Assembly: GCF_000151205.2 (NCBI RefSeq)
Contig: NC_016051.1
Coordinates: 1,798,001-1,862,000, forward strand
Direction: 5' to 3'
DNA from: Thermococcus sp. AM4
Lineage (GTDB): Archaea; Methanobacteriota_B; Thermococci; Thermococcales; Thermococcaceae
DNA: 64,000 nt
Shown here in pieces: positions 17,050 through 25,818 of the stretch. Every line of letters starts with the position of its first letter. Positions within the stretch are counted from its first letter, which is position 1. Position numbers and translations under genes: made by a program. The notes below the pieces were generated by a model. That model worked only from the letters and a program-made list of their open reading frames with translations. It ran no database searches and was not told the origin of the DNA.

Positions 17050-17964
17050 TCACTCTCCAGGTGGAACATTCTTAGAGCGGTAAATATCCCCAATAATCTC
17101 TTTGATTGTGGCTTCATCTAGGGCTTTTTCAGTAGTTTGGAGCGGAAGTATGATGAGCTCTATTATTATAGTGGGAGAGTAGACCTTCGACGTTGAGATG
17201 GCAGTTACCATTTCATCGAGAAGAAGCTGGTATTTTTCCTCCAGAGGCCGGCCCTTTTCTTTGAGGATGTCCAAGGTTTTGGCCAATAATGAAGGAGAAA
17301 CTTCAGAAAGCCCTGTGTCTATCAATATGCGAGATATCTCCTCTTCAGCTTTCTTCGTATTGCGGGTTCTGTGAAATGTTTCAGTAAGTTTCCTAGCCAG
17401 CGTTGATAGATCGGTACACGAGTCCAAGTTGAGTGATGTGCAGGCTTTAATTTTGATTAATCCCAGAGACTCAAATTCCAGCAGACTTTTCTTTACAGTC
17501 CGGGAATCCTTGTTCAGTGTTCTCAAAGCGTCAACAAAGACCACAGCGGGAATAGGCACTTTAGTCCATGGAACCTTAATGTCAATTCTCCACCTAGATA
17601 GGATTGTGTTAAGCACATTTTCATATCTTTGGAGAATCTTGTCCCGCCTCTTATCTTTCCTGTATTTGTTCAGCCGGTGAATCCAGTTCTTTCTTGCTTC
17701 TTTATGCTCTAAAATCTCTTCGAGAGCACTCTCTAGCTCTTCAGGGGTTTCAATTAAATTAAGGATATGCCCTAGGACCAGCAGATCTTCAAGGGTATAA
17801 ACTATCTGTTCTTGGGCTGGGTCCTTAGGGTACCATCCTGAAGCTAAAATATCCAGGAGAGCGTTTATTCCAGGAGTCACCTTAATGCATTTCAGTTTCA
17901 ATTCTCCCGGCTCCATGAGTCCGTAAAGCACCCCAATAATCTCTTTAATTTCCTCCCTTTTCAT
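17050..17964 (-). CDS. Uncharacterised helical protein with possible winged-helix
   Basis: A 304-residue, mostly helical, charged protein that I do not recognise. No signal peptide or membrane segment is visible. Residues about 145-185 (VFVDALRTLNKDSRTVKKSL followed by LEFESLGLIKI) look like a winged-helix. The start at 17964 follows GGGGTGG; an in-frame ATG at 17994 lacks a ribosome site. The layout (helical N-terminal part, central HTH-like segment, helical C-terminal part) resembles the zinc-ribbon proteins at 21.6 and 25.8 kb, so it may belong with that system. Confidence 0.75.
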   Translation of the reverse strand: MKREEIKEIIGVLYGLMEPGELKLKCIKVTPGINALLDILASGWYPKDPAQEQIVYTLEDLLVLGHILNLIETPEELESALEEILEHKEARKNWIHRLNKYRKDKRRDKILQRYENVLNTILSRWRIDIKVPWTKVPIPAVVFVDALRTLNKDSRTVKKSLLEFESLGLIKIKACTSLNLDSCTDLSTLARKLTETFHRTRNTKKAEEEISRILIDTGLSEVSPSLLAKTLDILKEKGRPLEEKYQLLLDEMVTAISTSKVYSPTIIIELIILPLQTTEKALDEATIKEIIGDIYRSKNVPPGE

Positions 17965-18280
17965 TATCTGCCACCCCAGTTGTTTTATATCCATGAGTAA
18001 TTGATCCGCATAATTTCTATGCTCTAATTAATTAAATAATTATTGGGTCTCACTTTTAACCACCACCTTTTCTTGTCGTGAGATATACAAAAAGGAGCAA
18101 ACAAACGTTTACGAGATAAAAAGCTCTTAAAGTGGCCAGAATCTGAATTGAAAACTTTATATAGTATAAGAGCATAAAAGACGCCTTCTCGTTCCTAAAT
18201 CTTTATAAAGTTGTAAGTCTACATAATTACATAAAAACTTGTGTACACTACCATGAGAACTTGAACGAGGTGAGATAGTA
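17965..18280 (+). promoter_or_regulatory. AT-rich intergenic region with promoter of the RHH gene
   Basis: No gene is visible here. TATA-like elements lie at 18153-18165 (actttatatagt) and at about 18201-18210, where ctttataaag is itself a palindrome. A short inverted repeat tctcac/gtgaga is centred near 18065. The arrangement suggests a regulated promoter for the small ribbon-helix-helix gene, possibly bound by its product. Confidence 0.4.
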
Positions 18281-18445
18281 ATGAGGCAACTGCACGTTCT
18301 GATCCCAGACGAGCTGGATGAGGAATTTAGGCTCGCAGTTGGAAGGAGATACGGATCAAAGAAGGGAGCATTAGGGATTGCAGTCACCGAGGCTCTCAGG
18401 ATGTGGATTGAGAAGAATATGGCTGTGAAAATAAAAGAAGATTGA
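18281..18445 (+). CDS. Small ribbon-helix-helix-like protein
   Basis: A 54-residue open frame starting MRQLHVLIPDELDEEFRLAV, continuing YGSKKGALGIAVTEALRMWI. A short beta strand followed by two helices is the ribbon-helix-helix (CopG/Arc-like) layout common in plasmid and antitoxin repressors. The start ATG has GAGGTGAGAT at the right distance. It lies 47 bases upstream of the 588-residue gene and probably forms an operon with it. The DNA target is unknown; the palindrome ctttataaag upstream is a candidate. Confidence 0.7.
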   Translation: MRQLHVLIPDELDEEFRLAVGRRYGSKKGALGIAVTEALRMWIEKNMAVKIKED

Positions 18446-18492
18446 AACTCTTAGATAGCCGGCTCCGCTGACTAAAAGGGGGATACCCGAGA

Positions 18493-20259
18493 ATGACTAG
18501 GTTAGAGGATACTATAAATTTTATCCCTGCTAATGAATACAACAAAATATCATCAATCAACAGCTCTCATTTTGGATTACAGTCTCATTATTCTGCCGTT
18601 AGGCACCATTTTGTAGTATATTTCTCATACTCTAGCACATACATATATGACGTCTTGGAATTCCTAAGCCGGCATCTAATCAAGGCTCTAGTTCGGAATG
18701 TGATAAATAGCCGGGATAAGATAAGAGAAATAGAGCAGTGGAGATATATAGGTGAGACAAGAAAAAACGGGAAAAGGTATTACATATTCCTGAAGGAGCT
18801 AAAGAGGGAGGATATTAAGATCATTTTAGAAGCCCCTCTAGATTCAAGTCGCAAGTCAAAAAATTCGGAGGAAATGCCCCCAATTATTGTAAAAGGCTTC
18901 AAAAAGAACCAGGATATAGAAGGGGATCTACCCATATGGACAGTAACTGTGGAGACAATATACCGAAACACATTGGACGCTAGATATATAAGACCCTGGT
19001 ATGTACAATCAACAGTAAGAATCGACCTCTATGGCACCTACTATCCTTTTGGAGCTCTTAGTGCCATCAGGGATCTTCCTAATAGACCTATAAATTATAC
19101 ATATCGCCTTAAAGAAGCCAAATTGCTTGCTCCTGAGCTTTATATAAGATTTCCTAGATACGGCATAGATGAACATGGAAAAACTGTAGATAATCTTATG
19201 AGAGTTGACAGACTTCTAAATGAGTTAAGAAAAAGAGTAGGAATATCCCAACGCTTCGGTAGCAAAGGGGAATTTAGGAACTTGAAATGGTACTATAACA
19301 TAGTAGAAATACTTTGGAGAGGCCTTAAATTTCGGCTGAAGCTATATCTCTCAAAGTTACATTCATACAGGGATCCAAAATTGGAAATTATTGTTGTAGA
19401 TGGTGTTGATATTTCGAAAGACGAGATTCTTAACCCAGAGAAACTCTCAAAGAAGCTGGCCCTTATTCGAGAGAGAATTAACATGGCATCGGGAATACTG
19501 GGAGCAATAATGACTTTCACTGGAATATCGCCCCGATGGGACCCATATGAAGACTACAAGTATCTAGTCCAGAAGCTTTTAGTAGATAGAGGATTTTTAG
19601 CGTATTTAAAAGGCATAGATCTTGCGAACTATCTAGCCTGTCATAGCCAACATTTGACAAAGTTAGATAATTTAGACTATAAGATACTTCAGATAGCTAC
19701 TCAACATCTTGTTATTAGAATATCAATGTTAGCTGAACTCCTATCAAAAAGCGAATCAACAATAAGACGCAGACTAAAAAAGCTGGAAAAACTTGGATAT
19801 ATTTCTGGCACGACGGGCAAAAGGCCGAACTACTACTGGCTCAAAATATATGAAGACCTCTCCAAGACTACAATTGAAGAAAATGAGAACAAGTTCCCGT
19901 ACGTGGACACAAAATTCTTAGAGCATACTACTAGCATACTCCAACGTATTGCCTCCGAACATATATACAGCCAAGATGACATCGAAAAGATGAGTATAAT
20001 CCTTTGGGTCATTGGAATCGAGTGGAGCACGAGCGACCAACTCTTTAAGTTTGTTAGGTTCCTCGGAAAGCAGAGAGGTTTAAAGAAATTGTCGAAAAAA
20101 GCCATAAGCAGGTATCTGGAATTTTTAACAGATATAGGATTAGTAAAAGTTGAGGAATTCAAAGTTGGGAAAAAGAAAGAAAAAAGGTACCTTCTACTTG
20201 ATGAGACTCTGAAATCATACTTTAGCGACTTGGATTACTACAAAATATTCGGAGTATAA
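18493..20259 (+). CDS. Unrecognised 588-residue protein with helix-turn-helix
   Basis: I do not recognise this protein family. The N-terminal 390 residues are mixed and charged, with no visible signal peptide or membrane helices. Residues about 398-440 hold a clear winged HTH (MLAELLSKSESTIRRRLKKL), and a second HTH-like segment lies near 535-560 (LSKKAISRYLEFLTDIGLVK). The region is AT-rich and codon use differs from the flanking GC-rich genes, which fits transfer. Two HTH segments could mean a replication, partition or regulatory protein of an integrated element; that is inference. RBS GGGGGAT precedes the ATG. Confidence 0.7.
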   Translation: MTRLEDTINFIPANEYNKISSINSSHFGLQSHYSAVRHHFVVYFSYSSTYIYDVLEFLSRHLIKALVRNVINSRDKIREIEQWRYIGETRKNGKRYYIFLKELKREDIKIILEAPLDSSRKSKNSEEMPPIIVKGFKKNQDIEGDLPIWTVTVETIYRNTLDARYIRPWYVQSTVRIDLYGTYYPFGALSAIRDLPNRPINYTYRLKEAKLLAPELYIRFPRYGIDEHGKTVDNLMRVDRLLNELRKRVGISQRFGSKGEFRNLKWYYNIVEILWRGLKFRLKLYLSKLHSYRDPKLEIIVVDGVDISKDEILNPEKLSKKLALIRERINMASGILGAIMTFTGISPRWDPYEDYKYLVQKLLVDRGFLAYLKGIDLANYLACHSQHLTKLDNLDYKILQIATQHLVIRISMLAELLSKSESTIRRRLKKLEKLGYISGTTGKRPNYYWLKIYEDLSKTTIEENENKFPYVDTKFLEHTTSILQRIASEHIYSQDDIEKMSIILWVIGIEWSTSDQLFKFVRFLGKQRGLKKLSKKAISRYLEFLTDIGLVKVEEFKVGKKKEKRYLLLDETLKSYFSDLDYYKIFGV

Positions 20260-20285
20260 CTCTGAGAAATCCTAACGTTGGTGAC

Positions 20286-20642
20286 TTACATCCCGCCTGT
20301 TAACGCATTCACCTTTTCAATCATTACAGTTAGCTTTCTGCTGAGCTCTCCGCTCAATATGAAGCTACCCTCCTTACCTCTACCGATCAAGCCTAAACTG
20401 ACTAATTTCTTCAATGTACGATAGTAGAGCTGGATGTCCCTTGAAGATTTAGTGGGGATTATGACTTTCCACTCATCAGGCCACAGCCTTCCGTTTGTCT
20501 TTATGTGATTAATAATTCTCTCTGCCATTTCAGCTTCATTTTTGGTTAATAAAATCTCCAGAATCGGCGTTTCATACAGAACTGTTATTTCTTTGGGTAT
20601 TGCCACTTTAACTTCCGAGGGATATTTGGGACGTCTTGGCAT
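20286..20642 (-). CDS. Winged-helix DNA-binding protein, likely autoregulated repressor
   Basis: A 118-residue protein with an Arg/Lys-rich N-terminus (MPRRPKYPSEVKVAIPKEI) and a winged HTH in residues 40-100 (ILEILLTKNEAEMAERIINH; RDIQLYYRTLKKLVSLGLIG). It is convergent with the 588-residue gene. Its upstream region holds a perfect 12+12 palindrome and two further half copies, one overlapping its own start, which strongly suggests autoregulation. Ribosome site GGGGTG. Target beyond itself unknown. Confidence 0.75.
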   Translation of the reverse strand: MPRRPKYPSEVKVAIPKEITVLYETPILEILLTKNEAEMAERIINHIKTNGRLWPDEWKVIIPTKSSRDIQLYYRTLKKLVSLGLIGRGKEGSFILSGELSRKLTVMIEKVNALTGGM

Positions 20643-20822
20643 TATTCACACCCCATAGTGTAATATACTCATTACTTTGTAAATATTTCCCCTAAAGTGA
20701 TTAGGGCAAAGTCATGCTTATTCACATTTCAATGTGAATAAGTGTGGTTCTGCACTGAATAGGCTAGCCTATACTAAGGAAACTCAAAAGACAAAAGAAT
20801 ATTTACAATAACATGTGAATAA
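20641..20822 (-). promoter_or_regulatory. Palindromic operator array upstream of the winged-helix gene
   Basis: A perfect inverted repeat occupies 20717-20742: arms CTTATTCACATT and AATGTGAATAAG with a 2-base spacer. Half copies lie at 20641-20649 (ATTATTCAC, overlapping the start codon) and 20813-20822 (ATGTGAATAA). A separate perfect palindrome TAGGCTAGCCTA is at about 20759-20770. Three copies around one promoter are best explained as binding sites of the adjacent regulator. Confidence 0.6.
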
Positions 20823-20830
20823 ATAGCCCT

Positions 20831-21070
20831 TCACTCTTTATCTTTTTCGAGCAGTTCAATAAATTCCTCAACGCTCAAGCCAGAGACATTCTCTGGCTTC
20901 AAATTTTTCAGCTCAGCCTTCAATCGGCTCAACGTTTCCTCGTCAATCTCCTCTTCAGGCAGGTTATCAGCAATCATCTTCAGGACCATGATTTTCAGCT
21001 CTTCTACGTCGTTCTCAATCTGGATAACTTTTCTCAATATCTCATTGAGATTATGAAGAACGTCGTTCAT
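20831..21070 (-). CDS. Small coiled-coil acidic protein
   Basis: A 79-residue acidic protein. Residues 1-35 form an amphipathic helix or coiled coil (LNEILRKVIQIENDVEELKI), followed by a Glu-rich segment and LSVEEFIELLEKDKE. Function is not recognised. It could be an antitoxin-like or adaptor protein. A TATA-like GTTTATATTC lies upstream at about 21096-21106. It is followed by the operator array of the winged-helix gene, so the two could be cotranscribed or separately controlled. Confidence 0.6.
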   Translation of the reverse strand: MNDVLHNLNEILRKVIQIENDVEELKIMVLKMIADNLPEEEIDEETLSRLKAELKNLKPENVSGLSVEEFIELLEKDKE

Positions 21071-21567
21071 GCTACATCACACATCTATTTAGGAGGCCAT
21101 GAATATAAACTATCAACCCACACAACTTTCTCAGAGGCTTGGAAAATATAAGAATATAGTGACGGAATACCCTTGTGTAGAGACATAGTGTATCCGTCAC
21201 GAAAATACCCATTAATGAGTATTTATGAACAGAAAAGAAGCCCCAGTTTGTCTCAAAATCTCGGATGTTAGAGTTTGTAGGGGTTTATTCTAATAGTTAT
21301 TGCTGGTATAACTGCTCCAAATTTCTAGAAAAGCTCTAGGAGTTCTTTAATAACAACATAACTATCTTTAATCAGGTATTGAGAAGTTGAGGTTGTTACT
21401 GCTGGGAAAGTTGGTGGATTTATTCATAATATTATTGCTGCTATTAGTCTCTTTTTAAGAAAGCATATCCAGAGCTTTATTTTTGGATTGAATTAGATTA
21501 GAATGAAGGATAATATGACAAACTAGTGGTTTAGGGCAATATAGAGTTGGCATTATCTTGGTATTTC
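21071..21567. other. Intergenic stretch with an inverted repeat and possible gene remnant
   Basis: No intact gene. An inverted repeat with 8 perfect bases, GTGACGGA (21159-21166) and TCCGTCAC (21193-21200), encloses an 26-base loop; with one bulge it extends by four more pairs. Bases 21240-21540 contain short open stretches broken by stops, for example one reading GKVGGFIHNIIAAISLFL near 21385-21450. This could be a decayed gene or insertion-sequence remnant, but I cannot name it. Confidence 0.35.
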
Positions 21568-22572
21568 TTAGCTTCTCTCTCTTTCAATTTCTCGTATCCT
21601 CTCAATCATGCGAATAATGTACTCATTAAAGTCCTTATGGAGTTTGAACTCATGAGCTTCTTCATCAAAATCCTCAACAAGCTTAGATTTTCCATCGACA
21701 ATTCCAGTGATATTAACATAGAATTTTAATTTTATTTTTTTGTCTCCTAATAGAGATAGAAGTAGATCAAAGTCCACTTGAGCTATGCTGAATATTTCGG
21801 GATACACTGTTTTATCCAGATTGTCCTCAATTACCCTCGACAAGATCTTGAATATAGTTAGTACTTGTTTTAGATTCTTTTTCTTGTGTCCAGATAGATA
21901 TGCATCAACGTGTTTTTCTGTAATATCTAACATAAAGATAGCCTGGATTGCTGATGTGTACATCTCCCAATTAACAGAACGGAAGTTGTCACCATATACC
22001 TTCTTTATTTCAAGTAGAGACTGTAAAAGTTTTCCAGGTAGGAGTTTCCGATCGTTAGTTATGTCCACAATACCCAACTTATATAACTCTTGAAGAATCT
22101 CAGTTTTGTTTTTGTATGTATATTTTAACGAAACCAAGTCCTCAATTTCAATTCCTTCTATTTGAGCTTCATCATCAATTATATATTCCCACACTACTTC
22201 AGATACGACATTTTTATACGCCAAAAACTCGGGATAATTGGATAGGATTTCAGTGATCTTATTTGCAGCTTTAAGAGCCCATTCCGGAGGCTTTTCTTTA
22301 TGCATGATAGATTCTCTTAGTGTGTTTTTTAACGTTTTGATTTGAAATAATGATATCTGGCAGTTTTTGCATATTGGGATTTTACTAAGTGGATCAATAG
22401 ATGCACCGCAAAGTTTACATTTCCTTCTATGTCTAAGAACACTTCTTTTCATTTTTTTGGGTTTTTTATATCGTTTACGTTTGGATCGTCTTTCTGAATG
22501 GGTGGTTTCTGATCTATGAGGGTCGCCCTGCTTACTGTATTTTTTTAGATATTCATCAAGTCGTTTTTCCAT
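21568..22572 (-). CDS. Zinc-ribbon protein of the SMC-like ATPase operon
   Basis: A 334-residue protein of unknown function. A basic N-terminal 55 residues (RSKRKRYKKPKKMKRSVLRH) precede a zinc ribbon CKLCGASIDPLSKIPICKNC (about 57-76). The middle (about 150-175) has a winged-helix-like segment KTEILQELYKLGIVDI. The rest is helical. It is the last gene of the minus-strand operon, 44 bases after the SMC-like gene. The basic tail plus zinc ribbon suggests nucleic-acid binding. Confidence 0.75.
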   Translation of the reverse strand: MEKRLDEYLKKYSKQGDPHRSETTHSERRSKRKRYKKPKKMKRSVLRHRRKCKLCGASIDPLSKIPICKNCQISLFQIKTLKNTLRESIMHKEKPPEWALKAANKITEILSNYPEFLAYKNVVSEVVWEYIIDDEAQIEGIEIEDLVSLKYTYKNKTEILQELYKLGIVDITNDRKLLPGKLLQSLLEIKKVYGDNFRSVNWEMYTSAIQAIFMLDITEKHVDAYLSGHKKKNLKQVLTIFKILSRVIEDNLDKTVYPEIFSIAQVDFDLLLSLLGDKKIKLKFYVNITGIVDGKSKLVEDFDEEAHEFKLHKDFNEYIIRMIERIREIERERS

Positions 22573-22616
22573 GAGTCTTACCCCACTGGTCTTATTAAAA
22601 TATTAAAATACTAACC

Positions 22617-24587
22617 TCATAAAACACTCACTTTTATGTCATTGACATTAGATGTTGTTCTAGTTAACACTATGGTAACTTGTTCTTGCTTGGCATATTC
22701 ATTGAGAAGTTTTAGTATTTCATCTGTTCTATACTGGTCAAAATACTCGTACATGTTGTCTATAATGATATAGTTTATATTCTCTCTGTACACCTTGTTC
22801 AAAGCTAACATCAATACAAGAGCTATAGCAACTCTCTCCGACTCACTGAGAGCGTATGGTTGTATGATCTTAACTTCCCCATTGGGCGCTACATATTGGA
22901 CATTTAATATGTAATCCTTGTCGAGGTAAATCTTCTTGAATTCACTAAACCCAATGCGCTTTAACACGCTAGTTATCATAGTGTTAAACTGTTTTCTAGC
23001 TTCTTGCCTTACTTTTTCGGCCTGATTATGTGCATATTTATATGCACTACTAAGCTCCTTTGCCAACTTTTCAAGTATTTGTTGAGCGGCCTCTAGTTCT
23101 ATGTTGACTCCATATATTTCCATGTAACCCATAGTAGTATATTGTGACTCTTTGTGTTTCAGTAGTTTTTCTTTTTCATCGATCTTCCTCGATATTTCAT
23201 CTAGCTCTGCGATCAATTCAGGATTCTCTTTCCTTAGGAGTTCCTTAAGCTCTGAGATTTTCTTATCTACTTGATCTAGCTGTTTTTTGAGAGTTTCTAG
23301 CTTACTCATGTCATTCTGTAACTCTACTTTTTTTGTATCTACATATTGTTTAAGCCAGCCAATTTTTCCATGTGTTTCCCTTTCTTCAGCAACTAATGAT
23401 TCACGCCGTCTTTCAAGCTCTTTTAGGTACCGCTCTATTTGTGTTTTCTTAGACACAAGTTCACGTAGTCTCTTTTCAATTTCAGAAACTTTGTTCTTTG
23501 TTTCATTGAGGTGACTCTCTATATGAGAAACATCCAATGTCCCTACTCCACAGAGCGGACAAACAGAGGGCTCATTAGTTTCCTTAATATTTTCAAGTGC
23601 TATGTAATATAGATCAGCTAACGCTTGTAAACGAATTCTCTCTTCTTGCAGAGATGAGATTTCATGTTCTATATCATCCAAATCCGGCGGATTTGAAAGC
23701 TCCTTTTCTATTTGACTCAGAGTTTTCTTTATCTCTTCAAGTCTTTTAGTTAAAAATGCAATTTCTGCTTCTTTTTGTTTAATTTCTTCTTTAATTCTTT
23801 CCTGGGAGGTTGTAAGCTCTCTCATCTCTTGTTTAAGGCTTTCTTTCTCTTTTTCCAATTTTTCAAGGTTGCGTTTTAGTTTGGATATTTCCTGTTTTTT
23901 ATCTGCTCTATCGGTTCCAATCATTGCCATCAGACTGTTTTTCTTTTGGGTAAGCTCTTTGATTTCCTTTTTCAATTGCTCAATCTCTTTTTTTAGATTG
24001 GGAATCATTGCTTTTCTCTTTCTTAACTCATTCTGAAGTTTATGGATCTGAGAATAGTATTCCTGGATCAAAACTCCCGCACTTTCATATTTGTCCGCTT
24101 TTGCAGATAATCTTGTGATGTAATTCTTAAAGATGGATTCGTTTCTTATATCCCCGGGCCTACTAATCGCTGTATATAACCAGGAATTTGGCGTTAAAAC
24201 TCCAACTAAGAGAAAATTCGAATTTGCATTAATATCTGGGTATACCTTGCCGGATTCGTCTATGATAAGTCTTCTTTCCAAAGATTTTTCTTTGAGAACT
24301 ACTTCTCCTCTACTAGCATGTGCGTGAAGAATTCCTGCTCTGTGTCCCCCCCTTTCTGGGAGAAGGCCTAGATTTCTGGCTTCAATAGCCCATATCTTAC
24401 TGTAATTCCCTACGTGGAGTACCTTATTGTCAAGTCCTAGAACTGCCATCAGGCCCTTAGCAATACTGCTTTTCCCACTGGCATTAGGACCTTCTACAAT
24501 ATTTAGTGTGCCTTCTGCTAGATTGATTTGTTTTTTGCCTAGAATTCCTCCGATGTTTAGAACTTCCAAAGTGATGCTGTCTCTCAT
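22617..24587 (-). CDS. Rad50/SMC-like ATPase with CxxC hook
   Basis: A 656-residue ABC-type ATPase. Walker A is GPNASGKSS (about residue 34). Two long heptad coiled coils (about 165-305 and 350-490) flank a zinc-hook-like CPLCG at about residue 343. The C-terminal lobe has a signature-like YALSESERVAIAL and Walker B-like YIIIDNMYEYFD. The usual Asp-Glu pair is Asp-Asn, so catalysis may be altered. Length and layout are like Rad50-type and DndD-type proteins, but no specific match is claimed. It is encoded with small partners and an AAA+ ATPase. Confidence 0.85.
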   Translation of the reverse strand: MRDSITLEVLNIGGILGKKQINLAEGTLNIVEGPNASGKSSIAKGLMAVLGLDNKVLHVGNYSKIWAIEARNLGLLPERGGHRAGILHAHASRGEVVLKEKSLERRLIIDESGKVYPDINANSNFLLVGVLTPNSWLYTAISRPGDIRNESIFKNYITRLSAKADKYESAGVLIQEYYSQIHKLQNELRKRKAMIPNLKKEIEQLKKEIKELTQKKNSLMAMIGTDRADKKQEISKLKRNLEKLEKEKESLKQEMRELTTSQERIKEEIKQKEAEIAFLTKRLEEIKKTLSQIEKELSNPPDLDDIEHEISSLQEERIRLQALADLYYIALENIKETNEPSVCPLCGVGTLDVSHIESHLNETKNKVSEIEKRLRELVSKKTQIERYLKELERRRESLVAEERETHGKIGWLKQYVDTKKVELQNDMSKLETLKKQLDQVDKKISELKELLRKENPELIAELDEISRKIDEKEKLLKHKESQYTTMGYMEIYGVNIELEAAQQILEKLAKELSSAYKYAHNQAEKVRQEARKQFNTMITSVLKRIGFSEFKKIYLDKDYILNVQYVAPNGEVKIIQPYALSESERVAIALVLMLALNKVYRENINYIIIDNMYEYFDQYRTDEILKLLNEYAKQEQVTIVLTRTTSNVNDIKVSVL

Positions 24588-24715
24588 TTTTTAGCCCCCT
24601 CTACTTTTTCTTTAAGAATTCTTTCCAATTCCTTTCTAAATTGAGTCTCTGTGATCCTTCCTTGAACATACTCCTCGACTAGTATTAGGAGGGAAGGGTT
24701 TTTGGGTTCAGTCAT
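24584..24715 (-). CDS. 43-residue small helical protein between operon genes
   Basis: Reads MTEPKNPSLLILVEEYVQGR, then a helix ending KEKVEGAKK. Start ATG at 24715 overlaps the end of the 130-residue gene and has GAGGGTGATTAG upstream. Its stop overlaps the ATG of the SMC-like gene (ATGA), so translation is coupled on both sides. Such tight packing supports that it is real. It may be a small subunit of the SMC-like ATPase; function unknown. Confidence 0.65.
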   Translation of the reverse strand: MTEPKNPSLLILVEEYVQGRITETQFRKELERILKEKVEGAKK

Positions 24716-25100
24716 ATCTAATCACCCTCCTCGCTATTAGTATGTAGTAATCCCCAAACCATTCTGGTTTTCCATTTTCTTTTTTCTTCTCTAATATTTC
24801 AAACAATGCCTCATAGAATTCGGGAGTTGCGTTTTCTATCAGATATTTATACTCTCCCCCTTTGGCTTTACCTGCTCTTCCCTTTTTCTTGGCGGGTGAG
24901 ATATATCGGGTTAGCGCGTATTCTAGAGGCACGATGCTGGTTTCAGGAGATGCTGCCTTTAACTTCTTTGGTAACTCTTCCATTAGCCAAGTTCTGGCTT
25001 CATTCTGAACGTAGTCTTTTAGAATTCTAAAATAAATTCCAACAATTAGAATGCCCTCTTTCATTGTGTCTTCATCATACCATATGGGGTACTCACTCAT
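24708..25100 (-). CDS. 130-residue unknown protein of the SMC-like operon
   Basis: Not recognised. Starts MSEYPIWYDEDTMKEGILIV, has a basic loop SPAKKKGRAGKAKGGEYKYL near residue 75 and ends in EWFGDYYILIARRVIRYD. No membrane segment. ATG 25100 overlaps the AAA+ gene stop and follows GGTGATATTG; the preceding in-frame codons are inside the AAA+ gene. Possible partner of the SMC-like or AAA+ ATPase. Confidence 0.72.
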   Translation of the reverse strand: MSEYPIWYDEDTMKEGILIVGIYFRILKDYVQNEARTWLMEELPKKLKAASPETSIVPLEYALTRYISPAKKKGRAGKAKGGEYKYLIENATPEFYEALFEILEKKKENGKPEWFGDYYILIARRVIRYD

Positions 25101-25818
25101 CAATATCACCTTCCGAGATGTAATTAAATGTCATCATCGCTATCTCATATAGTACTCCTCTTAGGTCTTGTATTTTATCATTTTCTATTTTATTCCTAAT
25201 TGCAGATGCTATTTTTGTTTTTATATTTTCAGGGAGCTCTATTGAAGACATCATGTTGTCAAGAAGAGAAAATAGTTCAGATTTTGGAACTCTTGGAATT
25301 TCAATTAAGTAGAATCTAGATTTCAATGCATCATCTACTAGATCGATTCTATTTGTGGTAGCTAAAACAACGCATTTCGATGGATCTATAAAATCCAATG
25401 CATGAAATAGCACCGAATTTATTGAATAATGCCACTCTTTTGCAATAGATGCTCCCCGGCTCATCATTAAGCTCTCAATATCATCAAAAATTATTATTCT
25501 CCTTTCATTCTCGGAGATATTGAATACATCCTGAAGTTTCTTTTCTGCTTCCCCCCATTTTGGAGATGCAATATCTGCACCATCAATATAATATACTTTC
25601 ACATTTGGATAAGCCTCTGCTATCTTTTTACTTACTTGCTTTACTATTTCACTTTTCCCAGTTCCGGGGGGACCATAAAGGAGAAAGCCCTTGAAGGGAA
25701 TATTCTCAAAAGTGCTATCAAACAACCAGTTCACTACGTTATATATCTTCTTGAAAATGCGTTCTTGATATTCTAGCAATTTGACTTCTTTTATTGTAAA
25801 TGGATCAATCTCTGGCAT
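25093..25818 (-). CDS. AAA+ ATPase
   Basis: A 241-residue single AAA+ domain. Walker A is LLYGPPGTGKSEIV (about residue 46), Walker B IIIFDDIESLM (about 107), sensor 1 VVLATTNRIDLVD (about 148), arginine finger region DALKSRFYLIEIPR (about 160). A short C-terminal helical lid follows. It resembles CDC48/FtsH-type AAA folds without extra domains, so partner specificity probably comes from neighbours such as the zinc-ribbon/HTH protein whose gene overlaps its start by 14 bases. Confidence 0.87.
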   Translation of the reverse strand: MPEIDPFTIKEVKLLEYQERIFKKIYNVVNWLFDSTFENIPFKGFLLYGPPGTGKSEIVKQVSKKIAEAYPNVKVYYIDGADIASPKWGEAEKKLQDVFNISENERRIIIFDDIESLMMSRGASIAKEWHYSINSVLFHALDFIDPSKCVVLATTNRIDLVDDALKSRFYLIEIPRVPKSELFSLLDNMMSSIELPENIKTKIASAIRNKIENDKIQDLRGVLYEIAMMTFNYISEGDIDE

